This document shows positions 34,109 to 47,319 of a stretch of 64,000 bases of DNA, in pieces. Numbering within the stretch: the stretch's first letter is position 1; every line of letters starts with the position of its first letter. The notes under the pieces are model-generated. The model made no database searches and was not told where the DNA came from. It saw only the letters and a program-made list of their open reading frames with translations. The position numbers and the translations under genes were made by a program. Source of the DNA: Bimastos eiseni (lineage: Eukaryota > Annelida > Clitellata > Crassiclitellata > Lumbricidae); contig OY365818.1 of NCBI GenBank assembly GCA_959347315.1, forward strand, positions 2,193,722 through 2,257,721, in the 5' to 3' direction.

Positions 34109-34588
34109 CTGAGGAAACGGCGTTAGTCGAAGATAATTCGTCTTTGAATTATAAAACATAAAGTGTTTATAGTTATACGCCATTTGTTAAGCAGCGAGCG
34201 AATTACAATAAAAACGCAATGCAAATGCCTAGACACGTGCATAAAATCACGCGCCAATGACATTGCCCAATAATTATTATCTGAGGAAATCGCGTTAGTT
34301 AAATAGAACATCGTTGTACTACGTTTGTTGAAGAGCGATCCAATATGTATTGGTGTCACAATGAAAACACACAAGAGGCATCACTGGCACTTCTCTACCA
34401 CTTGCACACAGCCAGAATGACATACCAGATAGTTAGCAGTAAAGACATGTCGCGTGAATATCTGTAGAAGAAATATTAACTTGCCGTTAATTGGGGTTGA
34501 AGTGGTACACAAGAACAGATCTGCACAGTTAGTGAAATGAAATAGAAGGAAGAAGAATGAAACCTCAATGCCTGAGGTTTACCACTAC

Positions 34589-34858
34589 CTGTGTTGTTAA
34601 CCAGGAACTCGTGTGAAGTAGCATTATAGCTCTTGCCCCTCACGACATTCATTGCAACACATCTGTATCGTTTTGAAGTGACATGACCCGCAGTAAATTC
34701 ACTGCCTTTCCAGTTGTGAATATCCATCCAAGTGCCATCGTTTCCCAACACCCGCCATTTGAGACTTGGTGATTGATGTCCCTTGGCGGCGCAGGTTATG
34801 ACCTTTCCAGGAGGGAAATTGGAAAGCGATGGCGACAAAGTAGCATCTCTTACTGCAT
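34589..34858 (-). CDS. Unit C Ig3 exon
   Basis: Open I-set-like domain: VITCAAKGHQSP, SLKWRVLGN, SKRYRCVAMNVVRG. Phase 1 at both ends. Confidence 0.72.
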
Positions 34859-35896
34859 CTGAAGCAGATTCATAGACATGATTTGCAAATGGAGTGGAAA
34901 TTTATATAACGTCTCGTCAACAGAAACTCTTAAGAGTTCGTAGCACAGGTTGTTTAGCGACATAATCCAGGAGGAACAGATAAATGTTTTGGCAGACCGT
35001 CATGATATACAGCAGAGCGCAAAAAACTTTCAACCGGAAATGTAATCAACTGAGAAAGTTTCTTATGATAAGATGAAGAAAGACAGTATCAGGCGATTGT
35101 CTCTAACTCAATCGCCTCTGCATAGGCAACCCGTAGTAGGCTACTAACCTCTTATACAAGGCGGTTTAGGAGATGAGATTTAATATAGACCACGAGATGT
35201 GCACGGGGATGCATTAAGTGTTGACAGAATGTTGATTCTATTTCTTATGTTTCATTTACTTTGTCTGCGTAATGTTAAGCATTGCTAAGTTAGTTCGAGT
35301 TGACTGCTGCCAAGTAGGTCTATATAGTAATATAATCCTAGCGCCATGAAAGCAATAGGCTGCATCTAGCAGCAGTTGTAGCTTTATCTAGCTCCTTTTC
35401 AACTTCGCAGAGTCGATCAAGTCTATAATCAAGATCCGTTACAGCGATGACCGTCTGCTGACCATTTGCGTGGTAGCTAGAAAAACACATTAAGCGCACT
35501 CATCACTCAAATAAATTTATATCAACAACATTCTTAGATCAATTTGTTGAGCATCTGTTAGAAAACAAACAGATGTGAACATTCTCAAAGCGGAATAGAT
35601 TTTTCAAGTCAGAATAGTTGCGTGGCCGGTCGGGCCAGGCCAACCCGCGGTTCATATCTTTGCAGACAGAAATGAAGATAAAAATTGACTAAAGAGTAAA
35701 GACATGTGGTTGGTTAATGCAGCCTAAAGGAAGCAGCAGATTATGAACACATTTCATTCTGATTTGCATATTAACACCAATACAAGTGAAATTTTTCAAC
35801 CATTCAAATGTTCAGTAACATCAATTAATAAACACTTTTAAACAAAGAGAAATTAACATTTTAACCACATTTAAACATCATCAATGAATTACTTAC

Positions 35897-36219
35897 AGAG
35901 GATTTTAATGGTCGATGTTTCACAAGTGGTTCTTGGAATGTTTGTAGCCATACCTTGAATCGTTTGTCCGTTCTCTTTAGTTTCAACTGCAAATGATATG
36001 ATGCAGGTAAATGATGGAACCTTAGGCGCAGAAGCAACAAGGTTATAAGCACGACTTATCTTTTTTCTTTGACTGAGGCATTCAAACCATTTGCCACTCC
36101 TCCCTAGACCATCGATGCAGTGCTTGTTCCAATGAATGACACCAAACAGTTCAGCTGAACTGCTTATCCTGCGACCGTGTCAGTCAGAGATGAATTTATC
36201 GTACATTTAGGCTGAGTCT
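35897..36219 (-). pseudogene. Unit C Ig2 exon, broken
   Basis: Recognisable by QLNCLVSF-like and TCITS-related blocks, but it has an early TAA, a TAG and a length shift relative to the paralogues. Confidence 0.78.
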
Positions 36220-36666
36220 CTATAAAAACACACTGTATCGAGAAGTAATCAAACTATCATAACGTTAACATGAAAGTATTGAAAGAATAAGAGTTTGGGC
36301 AAATGCTAATCCACCTTAGAATCAACAAATATATGGGAGGTGTGGATAGATTTAAAAATTCAGAGATACACATTTAAAACCTATTTTCTGATTTATAGTA
36401 CGCCGTAACTTGATATTGCATTGGGGGTTCACTGGTGTGAAGAATACATTCCGACCACCTGTGCCCCAGTATATGTGCAAATGCATGAATACATGTAAAT
36501 GCACATGTACGTACGCATATGACAGTCCACACATTAGTTAAAGTAAACGGGCATTCATGCACCATGTTAAATTACGTGACTGAGGCTTGAAAGATAAATG
36601 GGTTCTGTTTTCACTTTTTCTTACCGCATAGCTTATGGCCTACTCAGTTGAACAAAAATAAATTGC

Positions 36667-36984
36667 CCAGTATAATAAAATAAGCAATTTCATCCGTTTG
36701 AATGTCTGAAATGAAAGCTCTGCAACCGAAGAGTCCCGCGTAGCTCAGTTGCACGTTTCTAATAACCAAATCACAACCGAATGAATCGTCAACGCTCTAT
36801 CGACCTCTATACGGATCAAGTATTATCTCGTATTGGTTGAGAACAGTCATAGGGATATTAGCAATATAATGCTGCCGTTCAATTCCACTACAGCTTCTAG
36901 ATGGAGATGCACATTTCAGGGTGATGTTTGAGCCAACAGCACTCAACGTGTTCTCAGGTCCTTTCAGCAGACTTTCTTGTGCAC
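36667..36984 (-). pseudogene. Unit C V-like exon with one nonsense codon
   Basis: NITLKCASPSRSCSGIE is kept, but the C-strand Trp is lost (GIERQHY). TAG interrupts the region before SVDDSFGCDLVI. The second Cys is in LFGC. Length equals the intact exon. Confidence 0.78.
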
Positions 36985-37379
36985 CTACACGGAAATGGAA
37001 AGACAATATAGTTTATTATATTGATCATTTTAGCTCAATTATAATCAAAAAATGAGACAAAGAAGACATGAAATGGACAGATTGAGGGACTAATTAAGGA
37101 CAAAATGGCCGACGTCTATGTTGCGTGGAGCTATGGCTCAGGTTTGGAAAATTGAAGTAGAAACTGTGGCCTGTTCATCGCAATTTTGAAAGCATTTAGC
37201 ACAAACTTTGATACCGACAGAAACTCATATGACACAGTATCTGTGGGATAAAGCGCTTTAATAATGAGCAAAAACACGATGACCAACAAGCAGGATGATT
37301 AATTGGATACAAGCTGATACCATTTAAACTGGGAACACGCTAAAGAGGGTGTTACCAGATGCTAAGATCCACTTTTTTA

Positions 37380-37860
37380 GGCCTCCACAAACCTAGCCAT
37401 TCCCCTTGAATCGGTCTTAAATGTTTCAGCTAGGCTCATTGCCCGACTGAATCGCTTTCAGCACCTCAGTAACATAATGCTGGATGTCTTGCAATGGCTA
37501 CCTATTACTGCGCATATCCATTGAAAAATTCTCTTTCTGGTTCCCAAAGCCTTGCTATAAACATAAACAATACTCTCTTACGTCTCTCTGGCCTATAGGC
37601 CTACGCGAAAACCGTTTTCTGCGACCTCATCTCGCTCCATGCACTCTGCTGATCGATCGTCTTGATAATTTTGGTCCTACAACTTGAACTTCCGAGGCCG
37701 AACACCGTGCACTTGCTGTTATGGGTCACTCTATACCTGGAATGACCTTCATCCTCTAACTAATAGTAATACTCACACTGGCTTTTTTCCATTATCTACT
37801 CTATGGATCTCGACCCATCAACTCCTTGAGAGTTGAACTGGCTCTAGACCATACGGTCGC
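37380..37860 (+). mobile_element. LINE ORF2 C-terminal region, CR1/L2-like
   Basis: Broken plus frames read VLNVSARLIARLNRFQHLS, MLDVLQWLPIT and KILFLVPKAL, the classical region between the RT and the C-terminus. A tail follows with later stops. It lies between unit C's V and leader exons. Confidence 0.7.
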
Positions 37861-38100
37861 TATGGAAAATCGTGGACATTTTCATTGTCACTTTTCTTTA
37901 GACTTAATAAATAAAATAAAACCTCTCAACGAATGTGAAAGTAGAAGATGAAGTAAACGAACTCGAATTGTGTGGCAAATTTAATCCGATGCAATCAACA
38001 AACGCATAAACCAAATCGGGCAACAAATTCAACGCAACATCAATCTGTAAGTCTAGGCAAATCATAAATAAATGATAAGAACCCGAGAAGTTTTACTTAC

Positions 38101-38146
38101 CAGCATGCGCCATGAGAAGCAGGAACACGATAATTATCAGAATCAT
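38101..38146 (-). CDS. Unit C leader exon (type 2)
   Basis: MILIIIVFLLLMAHA, intact, phase 1, donor gtaag. Confidence 0.68.
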
Positions 38147-38644
38147 CTTCAGGCGGTTATTTGTAGGCTTACGGAAGACATCGAATAGATAACATTGCTT
38201 CGACCGTTTGATCAATATCGTTATAATTAATCAAACACTCGCTTTACATAGTTCTTATCGTTCAAATCAGATTCCGTGAAGACAAATGAAGACAATATGA
38301 AGACAATTTTTTGCTGCCTATTCATTGTCTCTTTCAAAGTGCAGCATGCTGCCCAAAATTTGGCAAAGAGAAATCTATGTTCCATAGAAATTTCATACAC
38401 TGTTGCAGCGTTGCTTATTAATAGGTCCTACAGGATACTTCCAATTCTATGGCAGTATCCTTCCATTTGCCCCTCGAGACGATTACGAAGGCAAATACAG
38501 AAACAGGAACCCGCGAACACACCACAACATGTGTGACCAGCCCGCATTTCGATTCTATCGCAGGGCTCGGATATATATTTAGTATGTAGATGATTAAATT
38601 AGTGGGATATTGATAACAATATTTAAGTTTGGGCGTTGTGTGTT

Positions 38645-38735
38645 AGTACACATACACGCGCGCGCGCGCGCACACGCACACACACTCACACACACAAACA
38701 GAGAGAGAGGGAGAAAGAGAGAGAGAGCGTGTGTT
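38645..38735. repeat. (CA)n and (GA)n microsatellite
   Basis: Alternating CGCG, CACA and GAGA runs just upstream of unit C's leader. Confidence 0.9.
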
Positions 38736-38739
38736 TGCG

Positions 38740-40395
38740 TGTGCAAGCATTGGTACTATCTATAGACTCACTTCAACAACATGTTATATCTAACATTCGC
38801 TTATGTATGGTTAGTGAATGTATGCGAGGAAGGTATCGGGAAACCACCACACGGGGATCAACTGACGAGGATCAACTGACGGGGTATCAACTGACGGGGG
38901 GTCAATTGACGCGATACCATTTCAGGGCAATCTCAAAGGCACGAAGTACTTTCTTGCATAGCGAAATCTGAAATGACTATTTCTGAACATTCTCACAGGA
39001 TCACTTACTTACTTGCTTAGAATTTTTAGTGGTATATATCGTCAGGGATCAGGCAATAGAATAGGTCAAGGAGTCTATATAGTTTTCAAGCCCTGTTGAT
39101 AGCACAAAGGATATTAGTCGCAGGAGCAGCTATTCCTTGTAATACGGTTTTTGCTAACAAGAAGTGAATAAATATTTTATAGATTTCAAATCTGCAATCG
39201 GATTAGATGCAAAGTCATTGTCATGGCTTGTTTTAGGTACCCTTAAGTCAACTGGGGCAAACATAGATTCAGGTTAAGTTGGTCAAGGATATGATGGTGC
39301 AAGTACAATGACCAGTGTTAATAAGAGTGGGAAGGCAGTTGGAGGGCACTGACCATTTATTTCCATTACCACGCACTTTAATTGAATGTAATTTCAGTTA
39401 GTGCGTCTATGTAGACATAAAACTGCCTCTTTCAAAGCAATAGAGATGAACAGGGGTCTTTGAAAAGACAGAAGAGGAAAGTAAGAATTGTTAAATTGAC
39501 CCAGTATTAACTATGCAACGCGTCCGACTGTCTGTATAATACCCACAAGCTTTTCCAGCTCGACAATTGATGAAACTGTGGGACAACGTTTTCAAGTAAA
39601 ACACACAAGCCACATGTCTGATATTCATCAAAGTAGTCTAACAATGTTGTCAATTGAATCTGTTCGTGCAGAGTCCATTACGATGGAAGTCTTTGTGGAT
39701 CAATTTGACCTGACCATGAAACTGATCAATTTTTGCACTGGTGGACATAAGGTTACCTAAAAGCCTCGAGTTTGGTGCACATTTAGATCACATCACACTG
39801 AATTGTTACACTATAAGCTAATGAAGATAACAGCTTCTGTGGCTCATGAAGCTAATGCGGTAGGCAAGCAGCGATGCGCAGCAAACTCAAATCGTAATCA
39901 GCTGTTAATGCTAAAGATCAAATAGATCACACGGTGTTAAGAGAAGGAACTTATTATTGATTATCGATTTCAAACAATAAAAAATAAAATTTTAATAAAA
40001 TTGCATGTAGAAAATCATTTACTAAAGGTGCTACATAAATACTTAGGCACACGTATGCATTACTTTGCATCAGTACTGTAAATATTATATAGACTACTGA
40101 TCCTTTTCCCAAGCCAACAAACACAGCGCATTGAAAAGATGTTATTGACAGATGTTGCAACTGACACAAAGTAGGCCTATATAATTAAGCGTTGTTTTAC
40201 ATTTGTGTCCTCACTGGAATTTATGGCAGAGCTTCTAGTCAAGGAAATAGAAAAAAGATCTAATGCTTGTCGTTTAAGTCACTTCGATCTTACTCTATAA
40301 GCGGCTTTGTCTGTCCATATGGAAAGACACTTCGAATATTGAATGGAGTGAGATTTTATCTAATGCATTGTTATTTAAATAACGATTAGTATTCA
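38740..40395. other. Unit C 5' spacer
   Basis: No exon recognised. Four ggnatcaactgacg-like words stand at 38850-38910. Part of 39940-40200 resembles 62570-62700, so it belongs to the duplicated block. No type 1 leader was found here, unlike units A, B, E and F. Confidence 0.4.
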
Positions 40396-40399
40396 TTTA

Positions 40400-40705
40400 T
40401 TCGTTACAAAATTTACGTAGAGCTCCTTCAAGGCTACTAATGTGGAGCGCTCCCGATCATGACGCGGCTAAACTGAAAATACTTAAGGCGAGTCTAAAAA
40501 GAATCTGAGTGGAACCTGGGCAACAACCGCAACGCCAACGTAAGCGTCTTCCTGAGCGAGGAACCAATCACTGAGAAGGCACGATATTGTTGAGTAGTTG
40601 TACTGGCAAATGGGACAATGAGTAGGCCTCGTTCAGTAGAGCGAAGAGAACGGTGACCCGGTGTACTCAAAGTAGAGTAGCAGAGAGCATGGAAGTTATT
40701 AATTG
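40400..40705 (-). mobile_element. LINE tail in the C/D spacer
   Basis: Same fragment as 31470-31775 with gaggaaccaatcactgagaa and gtcctactggcaaatggg-like blocks; more diverged. Confidence 0.65.
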
Positions 40706-41180
40706 ATAACAGCTAAACTATTTAGAACCTAACAGGAGTCATCTGTAGAGCGATGAACGAAATGCAGACGACAAAATAATTAAGAGAAAAGAGCGAATTT
40801 GATACAAGAACATCCAATGCATAAAATTATTTGCTACAGATGTTAGAAAAAAACGCGCTACCAAATTCAAGTAAAACCTTCTCTTTAACGGTAAAATCGT
40901 GTGTTCACACAAAGACATCGTTGTGCCAATCTGGAACATATACCTCGATGTTTTATACTTTTATAAGCTAAATTTAGACTTTAGACAACCATAAATATTG
41001 TCACGGCCTCACAAAGAGTTGCACCCAGAAATTGGAGTAGAAATACTACTCGCTGAGAAATGAATCTGCTTTTGGTGTCATGCCACTATTAGTTCTTTGC
41101 GCGCTATAAACTCTAATGCATATATATATACATATATATATATAGGCGTGCATAAATATATGGCATGTGAGCAACGTTGC

Positions 41181-41294
41181 CTAAGGCCTTGTCTTTTTCT
41201 TTGGCTTGGTTTTCTGTCTTTGCTCCAGCGAAGCATATTCGTTCACGTCTCGATCTTCTCCCAAACTTGCGTAGGCCGACTCTTGTTCTTCCGC
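41181..41294 (-). CDS. Unit D terminal exon, ITAM-like tail
   Basis: AEEQ, then ESAYASLGEDRDVNEYASL, then EQRQKTKPKKKTRP and TAG. Confidence 0.76.
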   Translation of the reverse strand, partial: AEEQESAYASLGEDRDVNEYASLEQRQKTKPKKKTRP

Positions 41295-41639
41295 CTACAA
41301 TGAAGCGACCAAATGCAGACGAAGAATTGAATTAACTAAATGTAGACGACTTCATTTTCTTAGCCACGGCATACGATAACGGTTGGTCAGTCCTCCCCTC
41401 GGTATCTCATGTTACCAGCGACGATGCAGCTGGGCGTGCAGATCCATGGAGCCCAAATTTTCCCTTTGACCTCTCGATTCACACAATTCAGAATGTGAGG
41501 CGAAACACTATAGGACTAATTACTTCCCGATTCCCAACGTGCGCATTGATGAAATTTATTATTGCGCTTGTAACGTCAGACATGACTTAGCCAAAGGGGC
41601 GTGTGCTTCGTTTGGGCAATTAATCAAAAAATGACTTAC

Positions 41640-41725
41640 CAATGAAGCTTGTGTCATGGGAGTTGACCGATCCGGTCGTTGATGGGACGGACTCATCTGA
41701 CGATCGACACTCTGCGCAGCGCCAT
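41640..41725 (-). CDS. Unit D cytoplasmic exon
   Basis: GAAQSVDRQMSPSHQRPDRS then TPMTQASL. It is nine bases (three residues) shorter than the other copies and has a gtaagt donor. Confidence 0.72.
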
Positions 41726-42198
41726 CTACCAAATAAATATATATGGTTACAATTATTATATTGCTGCTATTTTTATTGTTGTCATTAAGGATATATATAT
41801 GTATATCTCTATATATATTTATGTATATATGTATATGTATATAAATATAGGACCACTCAGGAAAAGACGTCAGTGGGAACCTCAAAGCAAGCCAATGTTA
41901 AATGTCACCAAGTACAGAGCATTTCTAAAGTAGTAAATATTGACAAGAGACCGTTGTGACATTCAGATTACATAGTTTTTTGTGGCGCTCTGAAATATAA
42001 ATTTGTCATATAATTACTGTTTACTTTCTTGATATCAATATATGCTGGGAAGTTTTTACAGCTATTATATACATGTGACTGCAGCCTTACAGGAAGCCAG
42101 CAATGCAGCTGGCTATTTAAGTCATAATTAACTCAGAACTTATCTTCTGTGTACGTTTGTACTGTGTTATAATGTCTGATACCATGTAGGTCTTTTAC

Positions 42199-42384
42199 CG
42201 AGAGATTCTTTAGCTGGCCGGGAATGAAACTCTAGGTATTTGAGTTTGAACAAGATGGCAATGACAATGGTCGCCATTAGGATGGCAACTATGAGACCAA
42301 TTCCAACACCGATTCCAACACCGATTCCTAAGTGACCTTCGCTGGAACCGATAGGACTATTGGTCGAAGATTTGTCATTGAATT
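42199..42384 (-). CDS. Unit D stalk and transmembrane exon
   Basis: The longest version. A hydrophilic stalk EFNDKSSTNSPIGSSEGH precedes LGIGVGIGVGIG and LIVAILMATIVIAILF, then KLKYLEFHSRPAKESL. Acceptor ttttag. Confidence 0.76.
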
Positions 42385-43080
42385 CTAAAACATAAAGTCC
42401 TTGTGGTTTGATATCATATCATTTTACACGCATATCATTAGCAAGTAAGAAGAATCGGAAATTATGTTAAGCAGATGACGAAATCCACTAATAGCTCTAT
42501 ATTAAGTGTAAAGGCTTAAATACATGCATAGAATCGAATAGTAAAAAGATAGTTTGGGCACAACAGTATTACTCCATCCAGTGCAACGTTATTTGAAGCA
42601 TCGTTAGACTACATTGGTTTAAGACTGATGTGTGTTGGTTCGACAATTTAATAGCTGTTAAAGCCTATGCCTCGATAGAGTTGTGTTCAATAGTTATATA
42701 TATATATATAATTTATATCCTATATATTATATGTAGGCTTCTAAGTATACCCGGTACACTATATAAAAAAATGATGAATAACTCGTAGAAGACAGCATTA
42801 TGAAGTACAAAGCGTCAGAGGCATGCCAGTCAAACAGGTCTACGCAAAAGAGGAATGGCACAATAGGAAGTGAGTGGTTCAGATATGAAGCAGGCACAAT
42901 TATAAAAGCGCTATACAAGACTTTAGAACAGGACATATATCAAAATCTTAGTCGCTGTCGCTGGAGTAAGTGGAGGGACTTGCTGGCTAGGATAGATCTG
43001 CGTAGTTAGTGAAAAGACATAGAAGGAAGCAGAACTAAAATGAAAACTCATTGCAAGAAACGTACCAGTAGGAGGCCTAC

Positions 43081-43350
43081 CTGTGTTGTTAACGTGGAAC
43101 ACGTCTGAAGTTGCATCGTATCTTGTGCCCTTCACGACATTCATTGCAACACATCTGTACTGCGTTGAACTGACAACACTCACAGAAAATTTACTATCAT
43201 TCTGATTCTGAATATCCATCCAAATGCCTTTGGCGTCCGTTTCCTGCCATTTAAAAGTTGGTGATGGATATCCCTTTGCAATGCAGGTTATTGGAGTCCT
43301 TGGAGGGAGATTGTAATACGATGGCGATAAGGTAACATTTCTAACTGAAT
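43081..43350 (-). CDS. Unit D Ig3 exon
   Basis: Open: TPITCIAKGYPSP, TFKWQETDAKG and STQYRCVAMNVVKG. Confidence 0.76.
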
Positions 43351-43824
43351 CTAAAACAGATTATTAGACATAACTGGAATGAGTATTTGTACACTGTCAC
43401 TTCAAAATGAAGAGTGTGTAGGTCTCAAAACATGAAATAAAATGCAACAGAATTGATAAAGGAAAAAAGAGGCTGAAGTGTTCATACCACAGGTTGTAAT
43501 GCCACTTACTTGAAAACAATGGATAGGCCGACCACAGGAAAAATACTATGCAAGATGGTATAATTACGAGTCGTGGAAAAACAAAGTCATCGTATGCAGA
43601 CCATGATTTTCTGTTCGTGCTCATCATTTTATTGCACGAAATTTTTCATGTTAACGCAGCTTAGAAAAAAAAATGCTAGTGTACCGATCATTCTGATCTG
43701 CATGCAAAGAATGATGAAAATTAAATTCTTCAACTTATCAAATGTTCAGTTATATTATCCCATAATGAAGTTCTTGAAGACAAATGGAAATTACCATTCT
43801 CCACATTATCAACGAAATTCCTAC

Positions 43825-44157
43825 AGAGGACTTTGATCATCGGTGTTGCACAACTGGCATTTGGAATGTTTGCAGCCAAACCTAAGATATCTCTTCCACT
43901 GTCGTCTTCCTTATTCTTAATTGCAAATGATGTGATGCACGTGAATGATGGAACTTCAGGAACGGAAGCATCAATGATTAAATATCGACTTATGGTGTTT
44001 CCGTTGACTACAGCATTCGGAGCATCTGTTACTCCTTCCCAGACCATCGATGCTGTGCTTGTTCCGTTGAATGAAACCGAACAGTTCAGCTGCAATCGAT
44101 CTCCTTCGACCACGTCATACAGAGAAGCAGGTGTCGTCTTACATTGAGGCTGGCTGT
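43825..44157 (-). CDS. Unit D Ig2 exon
   Basis: Open: QLNCSVSFNGTST, SMVWEGVTDAPN and SFTCITSFAIKN. Donor gtagga. Confidence 0.74.
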
Positions 44158-44877
44158 CTATAAAAACACATCATACAAAGAAACAATTAAAATATCAGAA
44201 CATCATTACAAAACTTCAGCAAAATCCTCTCGATTGACAGTCAAATCCCAGCGAGGACAGAAATTCAGTTGAACAGTAATGTGTGCTTCGGCTATAACGA
44301 GTATACTGTTGGTGGGAAGATGACACGGCGAGGAAGAGGTCTGGTCTCGCTGCTTTCGTATACTGAGGTCAAGAATATAATGAAGTCGCTAACCATCAAT
44401 ACCAAGAAGAAATTTTTCAGTAAATGTTGATCCACAAAAGAACCAGCCAAAAAAAAGAAGATGGGGACAGTCTGAAAAATTCAGATCCAAACACTTAAAA
44501 ACCATTTGGCTAATTGGTTGTATGCACTATCAAATGCCATAACTTGGCGATGAGTAGGGTCTCCATTGTGAAGATTACTCTCTGAATAACACTAACCCAG
44601 CATATAAGTAGATATGCGAGTATATGTATACAAATTCATTCACTGACATACGGATAAACATCATGTCTCTCCACACACTAATTAAAACACATGCACTGAG
44701 TTAACTAAATTTGGACAGAGACTCTGTCATAAAAATTATGTATAGTATATATTACAGTTATATTTGCTAAGTGCAAACATATGTAATATATATATATATA
44801 GTACATACATAAATTCATCATACAATACATGGGAAGTAAATTATGTGACTGAGGTTACACAGAAAAATATAACTCAC

Positions 44878-45197
44878 CCACTGTAATAAGATAAGCAGAT
44901 TTATCGATTTGAATGCCTGAAACGAAAGAGTTACAAACGAATCGTCCGGCGTCTCCCAGTTCAACGTCTCTAATAACCAAATCACAACCGGATGAATTGT
45001 CAACGCTGTATCGATCTTTAAAATCGCCACGTATTCCCCGGCCATCCCTGAAAATAGTTCTAGTCATCCAACTATCAGAACTCTGCTTCGACCAGTCAAT
45101 TCCACGACAGCCTCTAGATGGAGATGCATATTTCAAGGTAACATTTGAGCCAACAACGCTCAGTGTGTTCTCAGGTCCTTTCAACTTTCTTGAGCAC
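44878..45197 (-). pseudogene. Unit D V-like exon, frameshifted
   Basis: Starts GAQES then TGA because four bases (the Gln codon region of ESQLKGPEN) are missing. Downstream the domain is readable but has LKYASPS in place of LKCASPS. Confidence 0.8.
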
Positions 45198-45915
45198 CTA
45201 AAGACAAATAGAAAATGTTACATAGTTATAATGGTGATCATTTTAGTCTAATTCTACTCAGCAAGTGTAGTGCTCATCGATTTTGATTTGATTAAGCGAC
45301 TGTGAATAAACTGGTTCCCGCTACGTCGCTTCTGTGGGCGCTGCAGAAATGATTACGATTACGATTACACAGACATGGACAAACACAGATAGTGCAAGAA
45401 TACGATGACAGATACTATTAAAGTTTATGCAAGGAACATAAAACGGACAAAAAATGCAGGAAGTTGTTAGAAGCGATGACCCGCATACGTTTGATCATGA
45501 GCACACCCATCATCAAGTGTATTGGTAACGTCCCTGCATGTAGGTTAACCACTGGGGGGTTCAGTATTAAAATATAAGCTCCATATGCTCCCATTTCCCA
45601 AGGCTGAACTTGTGAACCAGTTTGCTGACAGGCACTTAGTAAAAATCTGGTCTCGAAATAGCTTCGCCAATGAATAAGGACACCGAATTGTATTTCACTT
45701 GAAGAAACCATTGATTAATGCTTTCTGCAATTTGCAAATTGTATTTGATTATGAAAATACCTAAGATAATATTCTCCTGAGTGGTTCTACATCTAAGTGT
45801 ACACGCTAGGTTGACTGGTTATGACGGATGGAGTTTTGGCTCAGGCATTGGTAAATAAAGTAACAACTGAAGACACAGTTTCAAAAGCACTTGCATATTG
45901 TACAAACTCACTTAC

Positions 45916-45960
45916 CCGTATGCGTAAAGAGAAACAGGATCGTGATAATTGCAAGGTCAT
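45916..45960 (-). pseudogene. Unit D leader exon (type 2), one-base deletion
   Basis: 45 bases where intact copies have 46. The frame becomes MTLQLSRSC and cannot join the V exon in phase 1. Confidence 0.72.
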
Positions 45961-46189
45961 TTGTATGGATTACATTGAATTGACAACATCGCTTCCACCG
46001 TTTTATCAACAACGTTCGAATTGATTAAAACTAATCGCTTAAATCAGATTTTCGTCAAGGCAATGAAATGAAAACAATTAATACGCTGCTGGTTCACTGT
46101 CCCTTTTAATGTGCTGCGCACCTTCTATAATATAGCAAAGAGAAATTTACACATAGGGCCAATGCACTGCTACTTATTGATGCAGGATA

Positions 46190-46860
46190 CTTGCGCGGAT
46201 GCGGGTACGTATTTTACGGGTTGTGGTCAGATACGGGTAGACTAATCACGGGTACGGGTATACTTGGTTTTACCCGTGTTAGCGTCAGGTTTTGGGTTTA
46301 CATTGTAACCATTATACAATTATGCTGGTGAATCCTGCGTCCCCAAAGACTTAACCATTATTTTAGACAAACTGGCTCATTCGAAATCTAAGTACTATAT
46401 ATCTAAATGTAATGTTTCCCCTCCTCTTTGTTTGCATGTTAATCGCTGTTTTTCTCATTCCCCTTCCTCTTCCTATCCCTGTTTTTTATTCTGCTGATCT
46501 TCCTCTACCTTTTGGACTCCTTCAATTCTTCCTTCTCTTGCTCCTAATTTCTGCTCCAGCTTCTGCCCCTCCTACAGATCTTTCTCTCTCTCTTCCTCTC
46601 CCTCTTCTTCTTCGTGCTCTATTTGGTCCTCCTCTTCATCTTCATCCTCCAGCTTTTCCTTCTGCTTTTGACCGCCCGCTGTCTCTCCCTTACTCTCCCC
46701 TTTCATACTTGTTTTCTTCTTTTCCTACTACTCGTCTTTCTCTTCTTCCTCTCCTTCTCAAGTTCTGCAGTCCACTTCTACCGCTTCTTCCTCTTCTACC
46801 TCTTTTTCTTCGTCTTTCTCTTCCACTTGGCTCCACATCTAAGTGTACACGCTATGTTGA
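46190..46860 (+). repeat. Partial copy of the gggtacccg/pyrimidine element
   Basis: Starts with gggtacgtattttacggg and atacgggtagactaatcacg, then a long CT-rich stretch ending abruptly at ctaagtgtacacgctatgtt, where a repeated leader region begins. The CT-rich frames rich in Leu, Pro and Ser are not genes. Confidence 0.6.
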
Positions 46861-46960
46861 CAGGTAATGACGGATGGAGTTTTGGCTCAGACTTGGCAAA
46901 TAGCGTAGCAACTGAAGACACAGTTTCAAAAGCACTTGCATATTGTACAGACTCACTTAC

Positions 46961-47008
46961 CCGTATACGTAAAGAGAAACAGGAACGTGATAATTGTCAG
47001 GCTATTTG
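46961..47008 (-). pseudogene. Second unit D leader copy, start codon lost
   Basis: Homologous to type 2 leaders, but the start position reads ATAG. The same change is seen at 58560-58607, so it predates that duplication. Confidence 0.7.
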
Positions 47009-47239
47009 TACGGATTACATCGAATAGACAGCATCGCTTCCACCGTTTTATCAACATCGTTCTAATCGTTTAAATTAAATTTTCCTCCAAGACAATTACA
47101 ATGTGAAGACAATAAATTCGCTGCTCATTCACTTTCTCTTTTAAAGTGCTGCGTACTTTCTATAATATAGCAAAGAGAAATCTATGTTATATACACATAG
47201 GACCAATGCACTGCTACTTATTGATGCAGGATACTTCCT

Positions 47240-47280
47240 AGTCTACGACACACACACACACACACACACACACAAAACAT
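47240..47280. repeat. (CA)n microsatellite
   Basis: Short CA run; the matching run in the duplicate block is at 58875-58920. Confidence 0.9.
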
Positions 47281-47319
47281 CCTCTAATTCGCCTACGAGA
47301 ACACTTACGATGACAAATA

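Larger units (their letters stand above)
32219..38146 (-). pseudogene. IgSF receptor unit C, decayed ectodomain with intact tail
   Basis: Same exon order as unit B: leader 38146-38101, V 36984-36667, Ig2 36219-35897, Ig3 34858-34589, TM 34108-34007, cytoplasmic 32883-32789, tail 32332-32219. The V exon has one nonsense codon (TAG where the paralogues have Phe/Tyr in KDRFSVDN) and a GC-type, poor donor. Ig2 has stops and a frameshift. Ig3, TM, cytoplasmic and tail exons are open. A product made by skipping V and Ig2 would stay in frame because all these junctions are phase 1. Most likely a pseudogene, possibly a short receptor. Confidence 0.72.
41181..47010 (-). pseudogene. IgSF receptor unit D, damaged 5' part with intact membrane and tail exons
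   Basis: Exons: leaders at 47008-46961 and 45960-45916, V 45197-44878, Ig2 44157-43825, Ig3 43350-43081, TM 42384-42199, cytoplasmic 41725-41640, tail 41294-41181. The upper leader has lost its ATG; the lower has lost one base and is out of frame. V has a 4-base deletion after AQES that gives an early stop, and its first canonical Cys is Tyr (LKYASPS). From Ig2 onward every exon is open with good splice sites. It may be a pseudogene, or its 3' exons may serve unit E, which has an ectodomain but no tail. Confidence 0.7.
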